This document shows positions 1-10,170 of a stretch of DNA of 21,164 nt, piece by piece. The notes beneath the pieces are model-generated. The model was given only the letters and a program-made list of their open reading frames with translations, was not told the origin of the DNA and made no database searches. Every line of letters begins with the position of its first letter. The stretch's first letter is position 1. Both the position numbers and the translations under genes were made by a program. Origin of the DNA: Stemphylium vesicarium (Eukaryota > Ascomycota > Dothideomycetes > Pleosporales > Pleosporaceae); NCBI GenBank assembly GCA_004380135.1, contig QXCR01000298.1, positions 1 through 21,164 on the forward strand, in the 5' to 3' direction.

Positions 1-1171
1 TTCTCATACTCTTGCTTGTCTTTCTCCTTTGGCTCTTCCACTATCTGTCTCTATTTTCGTGAAAGGTTCCCTTTCTCTTCCGTCTGTTTCTCCTTTCTCT
101 CTTCCTCAATCTTTCGAATTTCCACTTTCAACCGCTCAATTCTTGCCCACCCGCCACTCAGGATCCAATCTCTCCTACAGAGCTTGCGCGCGGTTCGTGC
201 CGCATCTCCGCCCCTTAGACTGGACCCAGCCCTGCGCACCCACGCCGCAGCCGCGCATGCGTTGGCTGGCCCAGCGGACCACCAGTCAGCCTTAATCTGA
301 CTTCTACGGAGACTTGAATGGCTAAATGGCACATGCAGCTTACTACCAATCGGATTATTTAAACAAAAAGGCAGTTTGTTTAAATTTTGGTATTATAGGG
401 AGGGGGCTGGAAGTTGACTGGGAAAGTCACTCCGCAGCTATCTTGGTCCTCACTTCATGCATAGGCTATTATTTTGAAGGTGGGTAGGTACATGTTATTG
501 GAGCTGCGAGGACTTGCAGCTGCCGCGGTAAGACGGACTAGATCGCCTGCCGCTGCACACCTTAATGGTACAGGATGTAATAATTGTCTTTTCGGCCCCC
601 AACTTGACCCTTGTGCCAATCTGTGTAGACGTGCCATTCCGGGGACCTTTTCGCTACGCTCTGGCAAAATGGCAAAGCTGCAGATAACCACCCAACTGAA
701 CGTTGATGCATACAGCATCCGTGAACCTAAAAGTCCAATCTGGAACGGGGGAAAATGGCTTTTGTGTGACAGTCTCTTTTCCACTCATCCGCCAACGGAC
801 AGTGATGTGCTTACATGCCGAATGTGCATGCTATACTAACCCACAGATGCGGATCCGCTTGCACGCTAAGTAACAAGATCAAGAGATTATATCGTAAGAT
901 CGTCGTGGAATGGCGAAAAACGAAGAAGAAAATGGAGAAAAGGGATATCGAGGGTATAAAATGAAAAGGGCCGTGGAAATCATCTTCTTCGCATCCACTA
1001 AAAAGTCCGTTTCTACTCCGGTCCTGCTGGCTGTGACTCTCCCAGATAAGGCAGGTCGATTAGCAACGGACGTACGCGCTCCGACTTTTGCTTCTGTGGG
1101 CGTGCGGTCTGTTGGGGTGGGGTTTGGCCGGCCGCGACGATCGTTCCCGCACGTGGCGACCAGGTTAATTA
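1..1171. other. Intergenic stretch downstream of the G-alpha gene; no gene supported
   Basis: No frame here shows a recognisable domain or a convincing exon series. Positions 1 to about 160 are strongly pyrimidine-rich on the plus strand, as in fungal core promoters and leaders, but no plus-strand gene follows within reach. Open frames in both directions over this part are explained by the biased composition. Positions 357-385 hold a perfect inverted repeat, listed separately. Around 951-965 there is a TATAAA-like stretch followed by a short open frame, which lies where the 3' untranslated region of the minus-strand G-alpha gene would be. The left part may belong to the promoter of a gene beyond the window. 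Confidence 0.5.
357..385. repeat. Perfect 11-bp inverted repeat with 7-nt loop
   Basis: ATTTAAACAAA at 357-367 is matched exactly by its reverse complement TTTGTTTAAAT at 375-385, separated by AAGGCAG. The stem is AT-rich and each arm carries a TAAACA core resembling a forkhead-factor site in opposite orientation. It lies about 790 bp beyond the stop of the G-alpha gene. It could form a hairpin or cruciform or be a paired protein-binding site; none of these roles is shown by the sequence. Confidence 0.8.
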
Positions 1172-2483
1172 TTATAGTATCAGGGCGTTGAGGTTGCGCT
1201 GGACAATCATGTCTTGTACGGATGCCATGGTGATCTTGAGCAAGTTGGTGTCGGTCGCGTTCGTGTAATGAACATAGACTTCCTTCTTGGGTTGCCGTAC
1301 AAGGTTGCGGAACTTGTTGGCGAAAAATTCCTTGCCGGCTTCGAAATCGGTGGGGGCGCCGGTGTAATCGGGGAAGGTCTTGTTGATCGGGCTCATGCCA
1401 CCGGCTATCTTCTCGGCGAATAAATCGATCTTGTTGAGGAAGAGAATGAGAGCTGACTTTTCGAAGTATTTGGAATTCGATATGGATTCGAAGAGCATCA
1501 GGGCCTCGTGCATTTGGTTCTAGCGCATGTTAGTATAGTTCATGCTGGGGCTGGATAATGATGGCACTCACCCCGTTCCTGTCTTCGACTAGCACGTGGT
1601 CATAACCACTGATGGCGACAAGAAACAGCACAACCTGAACATTGTCGAAGACATGGATCCACTTCTTGCGCTCTGACCGTTGACCACCCACATCGACCAT
1701 CTTGTATGTGAGGTTGCCGAGTTCGAAGATGGTCTCGGAGATACCAGTGGTTCGTAAGCGGGTGCGCAGGATATCCTGGTCGGTGGGGAGGAAGTCTTTT
1801 TGGAACAGGCGATCGATGTCTTGGAAGAAGCTGCCATGTGTTAGTATGTTACCGTGATATGCAGCGCAGCGCAGTGCAAGTGACGTACTAGTTCAAATTG
1901 TCGTGCAGCGCATACTGGTTGCCCTTGAGAATGGTGAGCTGCACGCCCTTGTCTGCCCACAGGCAATTGAAGGCCGTGAGGAACTCGTCGGGCATGGGCT
2001 CTTCTGTGCCAATGTCGGGCGCAGCGTTGACCATCTCCGAGTAGCGCTATGTGGTTGATTAGCACTGTGCGGGCAGGCAATGGCGCGGGTGCGTGTGCGT
2101 GTGCAGACGAGACTCACAATGTTGTCTTCGTCCTCAAAGTCGGTGTCGTCCTCTTGCATGGCCTGGTAGATGGTCTGGAAGGCCGAGACCAGGTTGTTGA
2201 AGATGGTGGCTCGCCATGTCTTGCGCTCGAGGCTCTGGAATCCGCCCGCGTTGATGATTCGCATCTGCTTGAGCACCGTCGACTTTCCACTTTCACCGGC
2301 ACCTGCACATTGGTCTCAGTCAAAGTCGACTAGAAATGGCAGCAGGGACTTGGTAGGCCTACCGAGCAGCAGCAGCTTCACCTCACGCTCCGCCCGCTTC
2401 CTGTCGCTGCGCAGGTTCTTCTCAATCTCAGCATTCTTCCTAGACTCTGGGTCTGCAGCCGATGGTTTCCGTCCGAAGCACAT
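1172..2483 (-). CDS. GNA2: Heterotrimeric G-protein alpha subunit, fungal MCFG type (GNA-2-like)
   Basis: Five exons on the minus strand: 2483-2363, 2302-2118, 2046-1889, 1830-1572 and 1519-1172. They give 356 aa, the usual G-alpha length. Introns are 60, 71, 58 and 52 nt, all GT..AG, with CTAAC or CTAAT branch-like sites in the last three. Visible motifs are the P-loop GAGESGKS (41-48), the switch I arginine finger (R179) followed by TTG, switch II DVGGQRSE (201-208, catalytic Q205), NKID (270-273) and TNATDT (327-332, where TCATDT is usual). The protein binds and hydrolyses GTP and would couple a seven-helix receptor to cAMP or MAP-kinase signalling at the plasma membrane. It starts MCFG, so it lacks the Gly2 needed for myristoylation; Cys2 is a possible palmitoylation site. 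This start and the ALIL C-terminus, which has no pertussis-toxin cysteine, point to the GNA-2 subgroup (from memory of family traits). An in-frame ATG 15 nt upstream (2498) has a weaker context (T at -3) and would bury the lipidation site. Confidence 0.96.
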
Positions 2484-5210
2484 GATTGCCGGGGCCATGT
2501 AATGGGAATTGGCGACGTGAGGTTCTCCGGGAGGCAGTTGCGATGGAGCCAGAGCGGAAGGAAGTCGCGACACGCTATGTACACGCTACGGTCATGCAGC
2601 GGCGGGCTCGCTCACAAAAAGCCTATAAGGCGTCAGTCGAGGTCTAAGCGGGCGTGACTCGCGTCATGAAATGAAAGAGGGCGACGCTACCGTTTGGTGG
2701 AGGGGTGCACTGCGAGACCAGGTGCGGAATAGTAGGGTAGCTAGTGAGCGAGGGCGCAGTGCGGAACGAGGGACGAAGAAGCAAGCAACAAAAAGAGACG
2801 ACGCTATGCAGGATGCTATACACGCACTAGGCACGAGGAGTTGGGAACGGCCGGGACGATATAGGCCTGGGCTGAGGAAATAACGTGCAGGTGTGCGCTG
2901 CCGAAGAATCCCTGATCTGCGCCGTTCGTCGTCAAGGCCCTTGCTCCGGTCTTGCAGGGTGTTATCATTAATTCACATCTCGTCGCGCGACACGGCAGCC
3001 AAGGGCAGGTATAGCGTGCAGCCAGCCCAGCCCCAACGCCCTCGGATGACGATGCTGGTTCTGGCTACGATCGGCGCCAGCTCCGTGATGGTTGACATGT
3101 TCCCACGAGACACGGGAAGCTGGCGCGGCGATCGATTTCGGCTGCGGCACCCTGAAGCTGGCTCCGGGACAGCCTACAGCTGCCTGGGTACGCCCTCCTT
3201 CGCGCCTGTATCGTCTGCACCGTGGCTGCGAGGCGTCCGGCGAGGCGGCCGACCTCTCTCAAACATGGCCCAAATGTTCCATGCCTCTGCATCGGAACTG
3301 CACGCCATGCTGCCCCCCAGCGAATCACGACGCCGAAGCCGCTTTTGGGGAACAGGATGCAGCCGCCTCGACGTTTCACTGGTCCCACAGCGAGGGTGAT
3401 CCTCCTTGCGGCAGGGAGCAGCCGATATTGTACGCACTTCAAGGCGAGTACAACATGCCTAGCCGTTTCTACCGGTTCGTGCGCTGCATGACAAACACTT
3501 TTTGCCTGCTGCATTCAATCTCCTGACTTTGCTCCCGCATCTTCTTTTCGACGCAACGTGCTGCTGCTCGCTGTGCATGTAGGCCTCGTTTCAGACACTG
3601 GCTGGGCAGGAGCACACGGCGGCTCTTTCCGCACCCATCTCTCCGAAAGTGGACCCACTCCTGCACCCAAATCCTTGGCCCTAGTCCCCACCTTGCCAAT
3701 TCCATCTCATGTGTCCACTCTCTTCACCTCTTCAAGATGCTGCTCCAGTCCTCCCCTTGAGCCATCGCGAGGGTAGCATTCTCCAGTCTCCACTCACCAG
3801 GTTCCAACCTCCCATTGGAGCCGGCCTACGGAGCTACCCCATGCTCAGGTGGTCAAAAGAGGCCTGTGTTGCTAAGAGCCCCCTATAGGCCCCGCTGCAA
3901 CACATTCCACGAGTTTCTGCACCCTCGCCAGCAGCCGCATGCTCAAGTCGCAGCCGCCCCGGTCAACAAGCAAGACACCTGCCGACTAGAATAGAACCAT
4001 ACGTTCTCTGCTCGGCAGCTCCGGCCTAGCCACGCTCGGGAAGCTGCGTAGTGTGTTGTGCACGACTGAGTACCACTCTAGCCTCCACCGTACCGAGACC
4101 CAACTGTACCTTCTACACGCCCGTCACGACCGACATGCACATGGTGTGGGACATTTCACGCCGAGATTACAGCGACACAAGCACTGCCGCCGAATGGGAA
4201 CTGCACCCGTGTCCCTGGTTTGACAGCCCACCTCCATGGCGTCTCTCTTGCTTTTTTCGCCTCCCAGCTCGGCTGACCGAGGCTCAAGCCTTGTCTTGCC
4301 ACCCCTCACGACTAGCTTGACCTTTTCTGAAAAGAGCTGCTCAAACCGGTAATCCTTTGAGTTGGCACAATTGCTTTTCAACCTGCCAGTCGGAAAAGGG
4401 AGTGTGAGACCTTGTCGCTTGCGAAACCCCATCTGCAGACCACATGCGTTGACGTGATCCAGAGGCGGCATGCTTCCATTCTATTTTTGAAATACCCCAA
4501 ATACGGGATGGGAATTTGTCAAGACGCTGGCGTGGATATTGATAATTTGTCGTGATGGTTACGTACGTTCTCCGCAGGTAAGCCGCAGCTGCAGCACTCG
4601 TCGCCTTCGCAGATAATGCTTTTTCCTCATATACTCTCAGCTGTTGTCTTGGTTGTCATGTTTCAATGCTCAAGTACCTTCTATCTTCCGTCTCTCATAG
4701 CTATCATTGTTGGATACCTGTACATGTCTTGCATGCTGTCGACATGTTGATTTATCAAGGGCGATGCACTTTGATAGCTGTCACTATATAATGCACATGC
4801 ATCCTCGGTTACTGTTCTCCTACCTGCCGTCACGCAATCTAGTCTCAGGAAAGTTCTCGTCCCACCAGATTTCTGTCGCTGCCATCAGTCGATGTGAAGG
4901 TAATTCCCACGTGGAACCGTGCGGTCATGTGACATTTCGCTTCGTCCCTTTTCCCATCCTTTGTGTGCACTGATTCACCATGGAGGACAAGCTGCTGTAT
5001 TCTTTCCAGCCCTCTTTTATATCACCTTCATCTCACCGCTGGAGCGAGGAGAGCGCCTGCCCGCCTGGTTGGGCCCAGGTACCGGTGCCGGGCAGGGCTC
5101 TTTCTCAATCCATCAACACAAACACTCACCTGCCCCACCTCACTAACAACAGAAACTTCACCTCTGCAGAGAAATTTGTTTCCAGTCTGATCTGGCTGTG
5201 TTGGTTTATT
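2484..5210. other. Long divergent intergenic region between G-alpha and the coiled-coil gene
   Basis: About 2.7 kb separate the minus-strand G-alpha start from the leader of the plus-strand coiled-coil gene, so both promoters should lie here. Several open frames of 70-168 codons occur (for example at 2893-3399 plus and 3065-3514 minus), but they overlap in opposite strands. They show no domain and no splice pattern, and the GC-rich sequence makes long chance frames likely. Near 4908-4933 there are two E-box-like motifs, CACGTG and CATGTG. From 4980 an ATG in a very good context opens an upstream ORF (listed separately). No tRNA, repeat family or transposon signature was seen. Confidence 0.5.
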
Positions 5211-5274
5211 GTAAGTCCTTCGGCAGCATAAACGTACTCGCCGGACTCACCTGACGACTGTGCAGTCACGATAG
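4980..5274 (+). other. Upstream ORF in the 5' leader of the coiled-coil gene
   Basis: The ATG at 4980 sits in the context CACCATGG, close to an ideal eukaryotic start. The frame is open for 77 codons up to 5210, where a GTAAGT donor begins. If the intron 5211-5265 is removed, the frame gains two codons and ends at TAG 5272-5274, giving 79 aa; unspliced it ends at 5231, giving 83 aa. The peptide has no recognisable domain; its C-terminal part is hydrophobic. It cannot join the downstream coding frame. It may repress translation of the coiled-coil gene if the transcript starts upstream of 4980, which is not known. Confidence 0.35.
5211..5265 (+). other. Probable 5'-leader intron 1 of the coiled-coil gene
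   Basis: A GTAAGT donor at 5211 and an AG at 5264-5265, with a CTGAC branch-like site (5251-5255) just upstream of the acceptor, define a 55-nt intron. That length and pattern match the coding introns in this window. The sequence on both sides is non-coding for the downstream protein. Confidence 0.55.
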
Positions 5275-5334
5275 TGAGGGCCATTTACGCGGCAGCAACA
5301 GCAGCAGCGCTCTGCATACTCTCCCCCACACAAT

Positions 5335-5389
5335 GTGCGTGAACCACAGCACATAGAAAACTCAATTTTACTAATCACCGCATGTTTAG
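5335..5389 (+). other. Probable 5'-leader intron 2, which decides the start of the coiled-coil protein
   Basis: A GTGCGT donor at 5335 and TTTAG ending at 5389 bound 55 nt, with TTACTAATC (from 5368) as the branch-like site. Removing it deletes the in-frame ATG at 5382, which has a poor context (C at -3). The ATG at 5403 then becomes the first in-frame start, in a good context (AACATGG). If the intron were retained, the protein would begin seven residues earlier. Confidence 0.55.
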
Positions 5390-5402
5390 CCTCAGCCCTA
5401 AC

Positions 5403-7083
5403 ATGGCGTCTTCGCAATCCTATAGCGGACCGACATCTCTCGGACATTCGAGATATGCAAGTCCGCAGCAAAAGAAGGCATCATTGTTCGCTTCCCCCAA
5501 GACCAACAACGCGATCGCCACCAAAGAGCAGATTACTGCTTCAAGCGTCAACCCATCTGTTGCTCTAGACACAGCTGAGCACAACGCTGATGCGCAGCTT
5601 GCCATTGCCAATGGAAACGCCCTCAAAGATGAAGTCGATAAGCATGGTACGATATTTTCAAGGACCATCTCCAGCAGCGTGACCAATACGCGCCGCCTAC
5701 TCGAACTGATTCGCGAGTCTGCACCCGATGCAACTAACGCGACAGTGGACAAGCTCTGGAATGAGTTGGAGGAGCTCTTTGCCGCTGCAAACAACGCGAA
5801 GGCTACGCTACCTACATTCCTTGAAAAGCAGCGCAACAACATGAGTCTGTATCACACCTCTATGATGAATGAGACCATACGTTACACACAGGATGAGCTG
5901 AACACTCAGCACAAGAAGGTCAACATCCAGCACAGCCTCATTCTCGAGCATCAAGAAGCGTTCCAGGCATACAAAGAGCAGAGTTCAGGTAAACTGAAAG
6001 AGCTAGAGGACCTTCGAGAGCGCATGTCGCGCCTCACGCTCGAGAAGGGTAACCTTCGTGATGAGATCGACAGATACGCCAAGTTGCTAGAGAAAGAGCG
6101 CTCAACCAATGCCGGGACCCTCCCTAAGGTCTTCGGCTTGGAGAAAGAGCTGGAGACGCTTGTAGAGTCGAAGAAACAACTTCTCGTCGAAGCCGATACC
6201 CTGCGCAAGGCGCTCGAAGATGATCACGCCAAAATGGCTGCGGTCAAGCAGGAGATTACCGACCGGTTCACTGCCGAACTCAAATCGACTGCCGGCTTGC
6301 TGAGCAAGGAGAGCCAGAAGACTGCCGCCCTCAGTTCCATGATAAACCAGTTGAAGGGGGGCGAGAGTACCGCTAGGCTCGAGGCCGACAAGTCCAAGCA
6401 GGAGAACACGGCGTTGAAGAGCAAGTATGATTATCAGGCAGCAGAGCACGCAGAGGCGTTTGCGGTACGTGAACTTGAATAAACGCAGATGAATGCGTGA
6501 TATACTGACTGTTTTACAGAAGCTGAAGGAGCAGACCAAGCTCCTTGATGACGTGAAGATCGATGCTGGACGCTATCAGACAGAGAACGCAGAGTTGAAG
6601 CAGCGCCTGACGAAGACCGCAGATCTCGAGGAGAAAGTCGCCAAGCTCGAGGAAGAAAAACTAGCTATGTCTGGACAAACAAAAAGTCTTGCCGGAGAGC
6701 TAGAGGTAGCCAAGAATGAAGCAGTTAAGGCTAAGGCTAAATGTGAAGGCCTCTTGAAGAGGGTCGAGGAACTCCAGAAGATGTCGCTTACTGCAGGCGA
6801 GGCTCCCGGAGAGATTGGTCGTGCCCAAGAAGAGAAGATTGCCGCGCTCGAGACGGCTCTGCAGGAGTGGACTGAGCTGGCTAAGCGTTCTTACAAAGAG
6901 TACAAAGACATACTCCCGACCTACAGGCTAGCCGACAAATACCGAAAGGACGCTCTCGAGGGTGCCCAAACCATCAAGGGACTAGAGCTTAAGCTCACCG
7001 AGGCCAAGACTTCGCAGTCGAACGGTGACAGCAGTCACTGGAAAGCCAAGTACGAGAGCCTTCTGGATCGTGTTTCGATCTGA
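5403..7083 (+). CDS. Long coiled-coil protein of unknown function, 541 aa
   Basis: Two exons, 5403-6464 and 6520-7083, flank a 55-nt intron with a GTACGT donor, TACTGAC branch and TTTTACAG acceptor; both junctions are phase 0. Residues 1-60 are Ser-rich and basic, with two Ser-Pro sites (S20, S31) near lysines, possible kinase targets. Residues 85-150 look helical without strong heptads. From about 165 to 440 the protein is Lys/Glu/Leu-rich with heptad-like leucines and few helix breakers, typical of an extended coiled coil. A Gly/Pro-containing hinge (about 444-455) is followed by another helical segment (456-515) and a polar tail. I see no membrane segment, signal peptide or catalytic motif. 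A structural or scaffold role (cytoskeleton, septum, spindle or vesicle tether) is only a guess. The intron contains an AATAAA hexamer (6478-6483). Confidence 0.85.
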
Positions 7084-10000
7084 ACCATGGAGGAGAGTAG
7101 GTGAAGATGTATGTGGGACATGGAACGCCTAATATGTGAATCAGGCGGTCATTATCGCCGATGACCCATAGCTAAATCGAGAGAATGAAAATCTGACTGA
7201 TCGGTCAGGTAACCTGTAGACTATGACCCAATCGTGTACCATATATGCTAAGCGCGTTTGATGGCACATGATGCTGCGAACACATCCAGACTGCTCCAAT
7301 GGGACGTAGGTGGCATGCATGGGATACCAGACCACAACGTCCCTCTCTTCTTCACCATCTTATCACCTTTCTCATCTACTTGCTTTTTCTTTGTCCCGCA
7401 GTATTGGCGGTACCGCACATCATTTCATCCGAACATCCGACTTCCCTTGTTATAGATATCTAGTACAGCCATCACGAGACACCTAGGTCATCGCGATGTC
7501 AATTTTTTCTTTGTTTTCAACTTGGTTCACGCATAGTGGTGTTGAATTGGTACAGCTTGCGTCATGGAAGATCCGAGATGCGTGTTCTTGGTAGGATGGA
7601 GGCGGGGTAGGGGAGGCAGGGTCAGCGATGGGAAATGTGCGTGTAATTGCATGCACGCGGATGATTTTATAGATGATTTCGTGTCAAAAGAGACGATGGG
7701 GGGTCAAAGACGACATCTAACGTCGTGTGTGGAAGCGGAAGCGCCAAGGCTCGTTGGCTTGGGCAGGTTTGCCGCCATGGAATGACGTCCGCTTTATCCA
7801 AAGTTCCAGATGTGCGGAGAAAGGGAGGTTGGAGACGCGATAACAAAGATGGAGATTGTAAATATCGATGTTTAAAACGATTGGGAAACCGGCGTGCGGA
7901 GGAATCCTTCCACAAATCCACGATGTTACATTGCCATGAACCTAAGTACGAAAGTGATCATGTGCAGGCTAGAGAGGACCTCGCCCTGCGACGATGCGAA
8001 ACTAGGGAGATTTGCAGTAGCGTAGTTCCATGCAGCGAGCATTGCAAATGCGTGCAAATGCGGGAAAAAGATCCGGTAAGGGAGGGAAGGTGAGGCTGGT
8101 GGTTGCGATGACCATGGTTTGAGCGGGCTCGATACGTTGACAACGTTGCGTTGATGCGTAGCAGTTCATCTAGGTGTAAGCTAGTGCAACGGCCTAGGTC
8201 TACCATGTTCATGCAGCCTGCATCCCAATGACTTCGGAGGGAGCCGAGTCCACTGCCTGCTTGGAAAAAGGAAAGGAAGAGGTTTGTACGAGAAAACAAC
8301 GATTGATGGGAATAATTTTCGACGATAAACGCTCATCGGTCAGCATAACACATCCCCCGCACAGAATTGTTTCTACCGTGGCTCGGAGGAGGGCGAGGTA
8401 GTTGTACGATTGCGCCCAGAAGCGAAAAAGCAAAAAAGCAAGCAGTACCGCTATCTGAGAGCTCCACGATGGATTTCTCCGACTCCCGCGTTTCCGGGGG
8501 AGCATCGCAGACAGCGGGCCTGAGACAAAAGCAAAAACTGTAGCGTCCGCGTCCGAGCGTCACGGGTGCTGTTGTTTCCTCACCGGGGGTGGCAGTTGGT
8601 GCGCGTAGGGCAGCAGGAAGGATACTTCCTATTCCGAGAATCCTCCCCGGAATTTCCGCACGTGGCCCGCATTGTACAATCGGTGGCTCCGACGTGTGCC
8701 TCTCAATATGCCACTTCTGTCAAGCGCCAGGAGGAATAGAGAGTTAATTGGCTCGTATGCTTTATGAAATACAGCCTGGTGTGGTTGATCTGCAAGTCCG
8801 CCGCGATCTACACTGCATGTGTAGGCTCCGCGGAGGTTTGCGGGGGAAGGGAAGGGAAGGGAAGTGGACGCCAGACTTTCCCTTGGACAGCGGTGTGGCT
8901 TGCGGAGAGGACCCTGAGCTAGAAGGAATGGAAGGAATCAAGGAAGTATGTGTGGAGATGGGCAAGACGCTTAGAGTCGGTGAATGTGGGAATGGGCTGT
9001 TTGAGGCGTCCTGGTGTGAGTTGTTTGCGATGATAAGGATATGACCTTGCCGTTTCAAGCAGAGTCAGGCAGGGCAGCTAGCGTAGGCTGATCATGTGTC
9101 GAAAAATCATTGGGGATCGAGGAGGCTCAAGCTGTAATATCTACGGGGGGGGTATACAGCTGGAGATGTGGTGTCAGAGTCGGACGTCGCGTTGTTGCGT
9201 TGTTGCGCTGTTGTCCTCCAGCTTAAAGTCGACTCAAGCCACAGGCGGAGTCATGGGCAGGCCAGGTCTTTGGTCAGATTGGTGCAAGTGTGGCGCACGG
9301 CGCGGATGCCGTTCTCGAATGCTTAGGGCCAAGTGGCTTCGTACGAAGTCTATTTGCTTGGCCCTGGCATCGACACCGGAAGGATAGTGCCCGCCCTTGA
9401 AGTCGAGCTACTGGATGAAGTTCCAAGGCGTCTAAGCTGCAAACAGACAAGCTGTCTCATCCAAGATGAGGATCAGGTACGCCTGCATTGACTCGACCCA
9501 CCAAACACGTTTGAAGGGAGGCCACACAGCGAGGCATCGCGGCGGTGGCAACTCTGGGGGGGAACAGCACCGCAGCCGCCGCCACAAGGTGTGGCAAAAC
9601 GGCGTCTCAGCGTCGATCACAAAAGCTTGAGTGCTCAACAGATGCTGCGTCTGGCTGGCTGCCGTCACAGATGCGTTCACTCGACATGACATAGCTTGGT
9701 GGGTTCAGCCAGATTACGCAAAAGGCGCTAGGTGCAAGCAGCTAGCGGGTGGGTCCAGGTGCAAAATCGCGTGTTGGCGATGCATGCATGGCTCTTCCAC
9801 ACAGACAACAAAAGCTTGTTAGCCTCATTGCGCACGACCGTGGTCTAGGATGCCAGATTATTAAGAGAAACATTTAGCACAGGGCGGGAAGCCAAGGGAG
9901 GCTGCTGAAAAACTTTGAGGGCCTGCGAGCAAGAGAAAAGGATCACCGTCTTTCGGTCGAATCCTCGGTCCCATTCCCCCCGCCATCCGATTCGATTGCT

Positions 10001-10170
10001 GCAACAAGCCCTGATGACGACGTAGGGTGCTAATTGCGGATGTGGTTCTTCAGCTCATGGCGAAGTTCCTACCTTATACCTTCTTATATGCCTTTTTTCG
10101 CCGATTGAGACGCGGAATACCACGGTAGTGTAGTGCTGCGACTCGCCAGCAACGTGTGGATACAGACTAG
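7084..10170. other. Long intergenic stretch with no supported gene
   Basis: About 3.1 kb lie between two plus-strand genes. Open frames up to 122 codons occur (for example 7725-8093 plus), but many depend on non-ATG starts and none shows a domain, signal peptide or splice series. A short GGGAA repeat lies at 8844-8863. The final few hundred bases should hold the promoter of the transcription factor. A GGTCGAATCC string near 9956 resembles part of a tRNA B box, but no A box or cloverleaf could be built. No transposon ends or long repeats were noticed. Confidence 0.45.
8844..8863 (+). repeat. GGGAA pentanucleotide microsatellite, four units
   Basis: Four perfect copies of GGGAA run in tandem and are followed by related purine-rich sequence up to about 8950. 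It lies in the non-coding stretch between the coiled-coil gene and the transcription factor and is the kind of short repeat that varies between isolates. Confidence 0.85.

Noticed and set aside
51..332. Minus-strand frame ending in a charged, coiled-coil-like tail
   Set aside because: The Glu/Lys/Arg-rich part is simply the complement of a pyrimidine tract, and the rest has no coding character.
910..1191. 93-codon plus-strand frame with TATAAA nearby
   Set aside because: It lies mostly where the 3' untranslated region of the G-alpha gene should be and overlaps its last codons. The peptide is unlike any known family.
2893..3399. 168-codon open frame on the plus strand
   Set aside because: It has no domain, lies opposite other frames of equal length, and sits in GC-rich sequence where chance frames are long. 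The peptide is a mix of Arg, Ser and Pro without pattern.
3065..3514. 149-codon open frame on the minus strand
   Set aside because: It overlaps the previous frame, shows no recognisable domain, splice signals or coding composition, and does not continue in neighbouring exons.
5382..5402. Upstream in-frame ATG as start of the coiled-coil protein
   Set aside because: It falls inside a probable leader intron and has a poor context. The ATG at 5403 has A at -3 and G at +4.
7725..8093. 122-codon plus-strand frame
   Set aside because: It lacks an ATG at its head and any domain, and neighbouring frames are similarly long by chance.
9940..9990. tRNA B-box-like string GGTCGAATCC
   Set aside because: One base is missing from the consensus and no A box, acceptor stem or cloverleaf can be formed.
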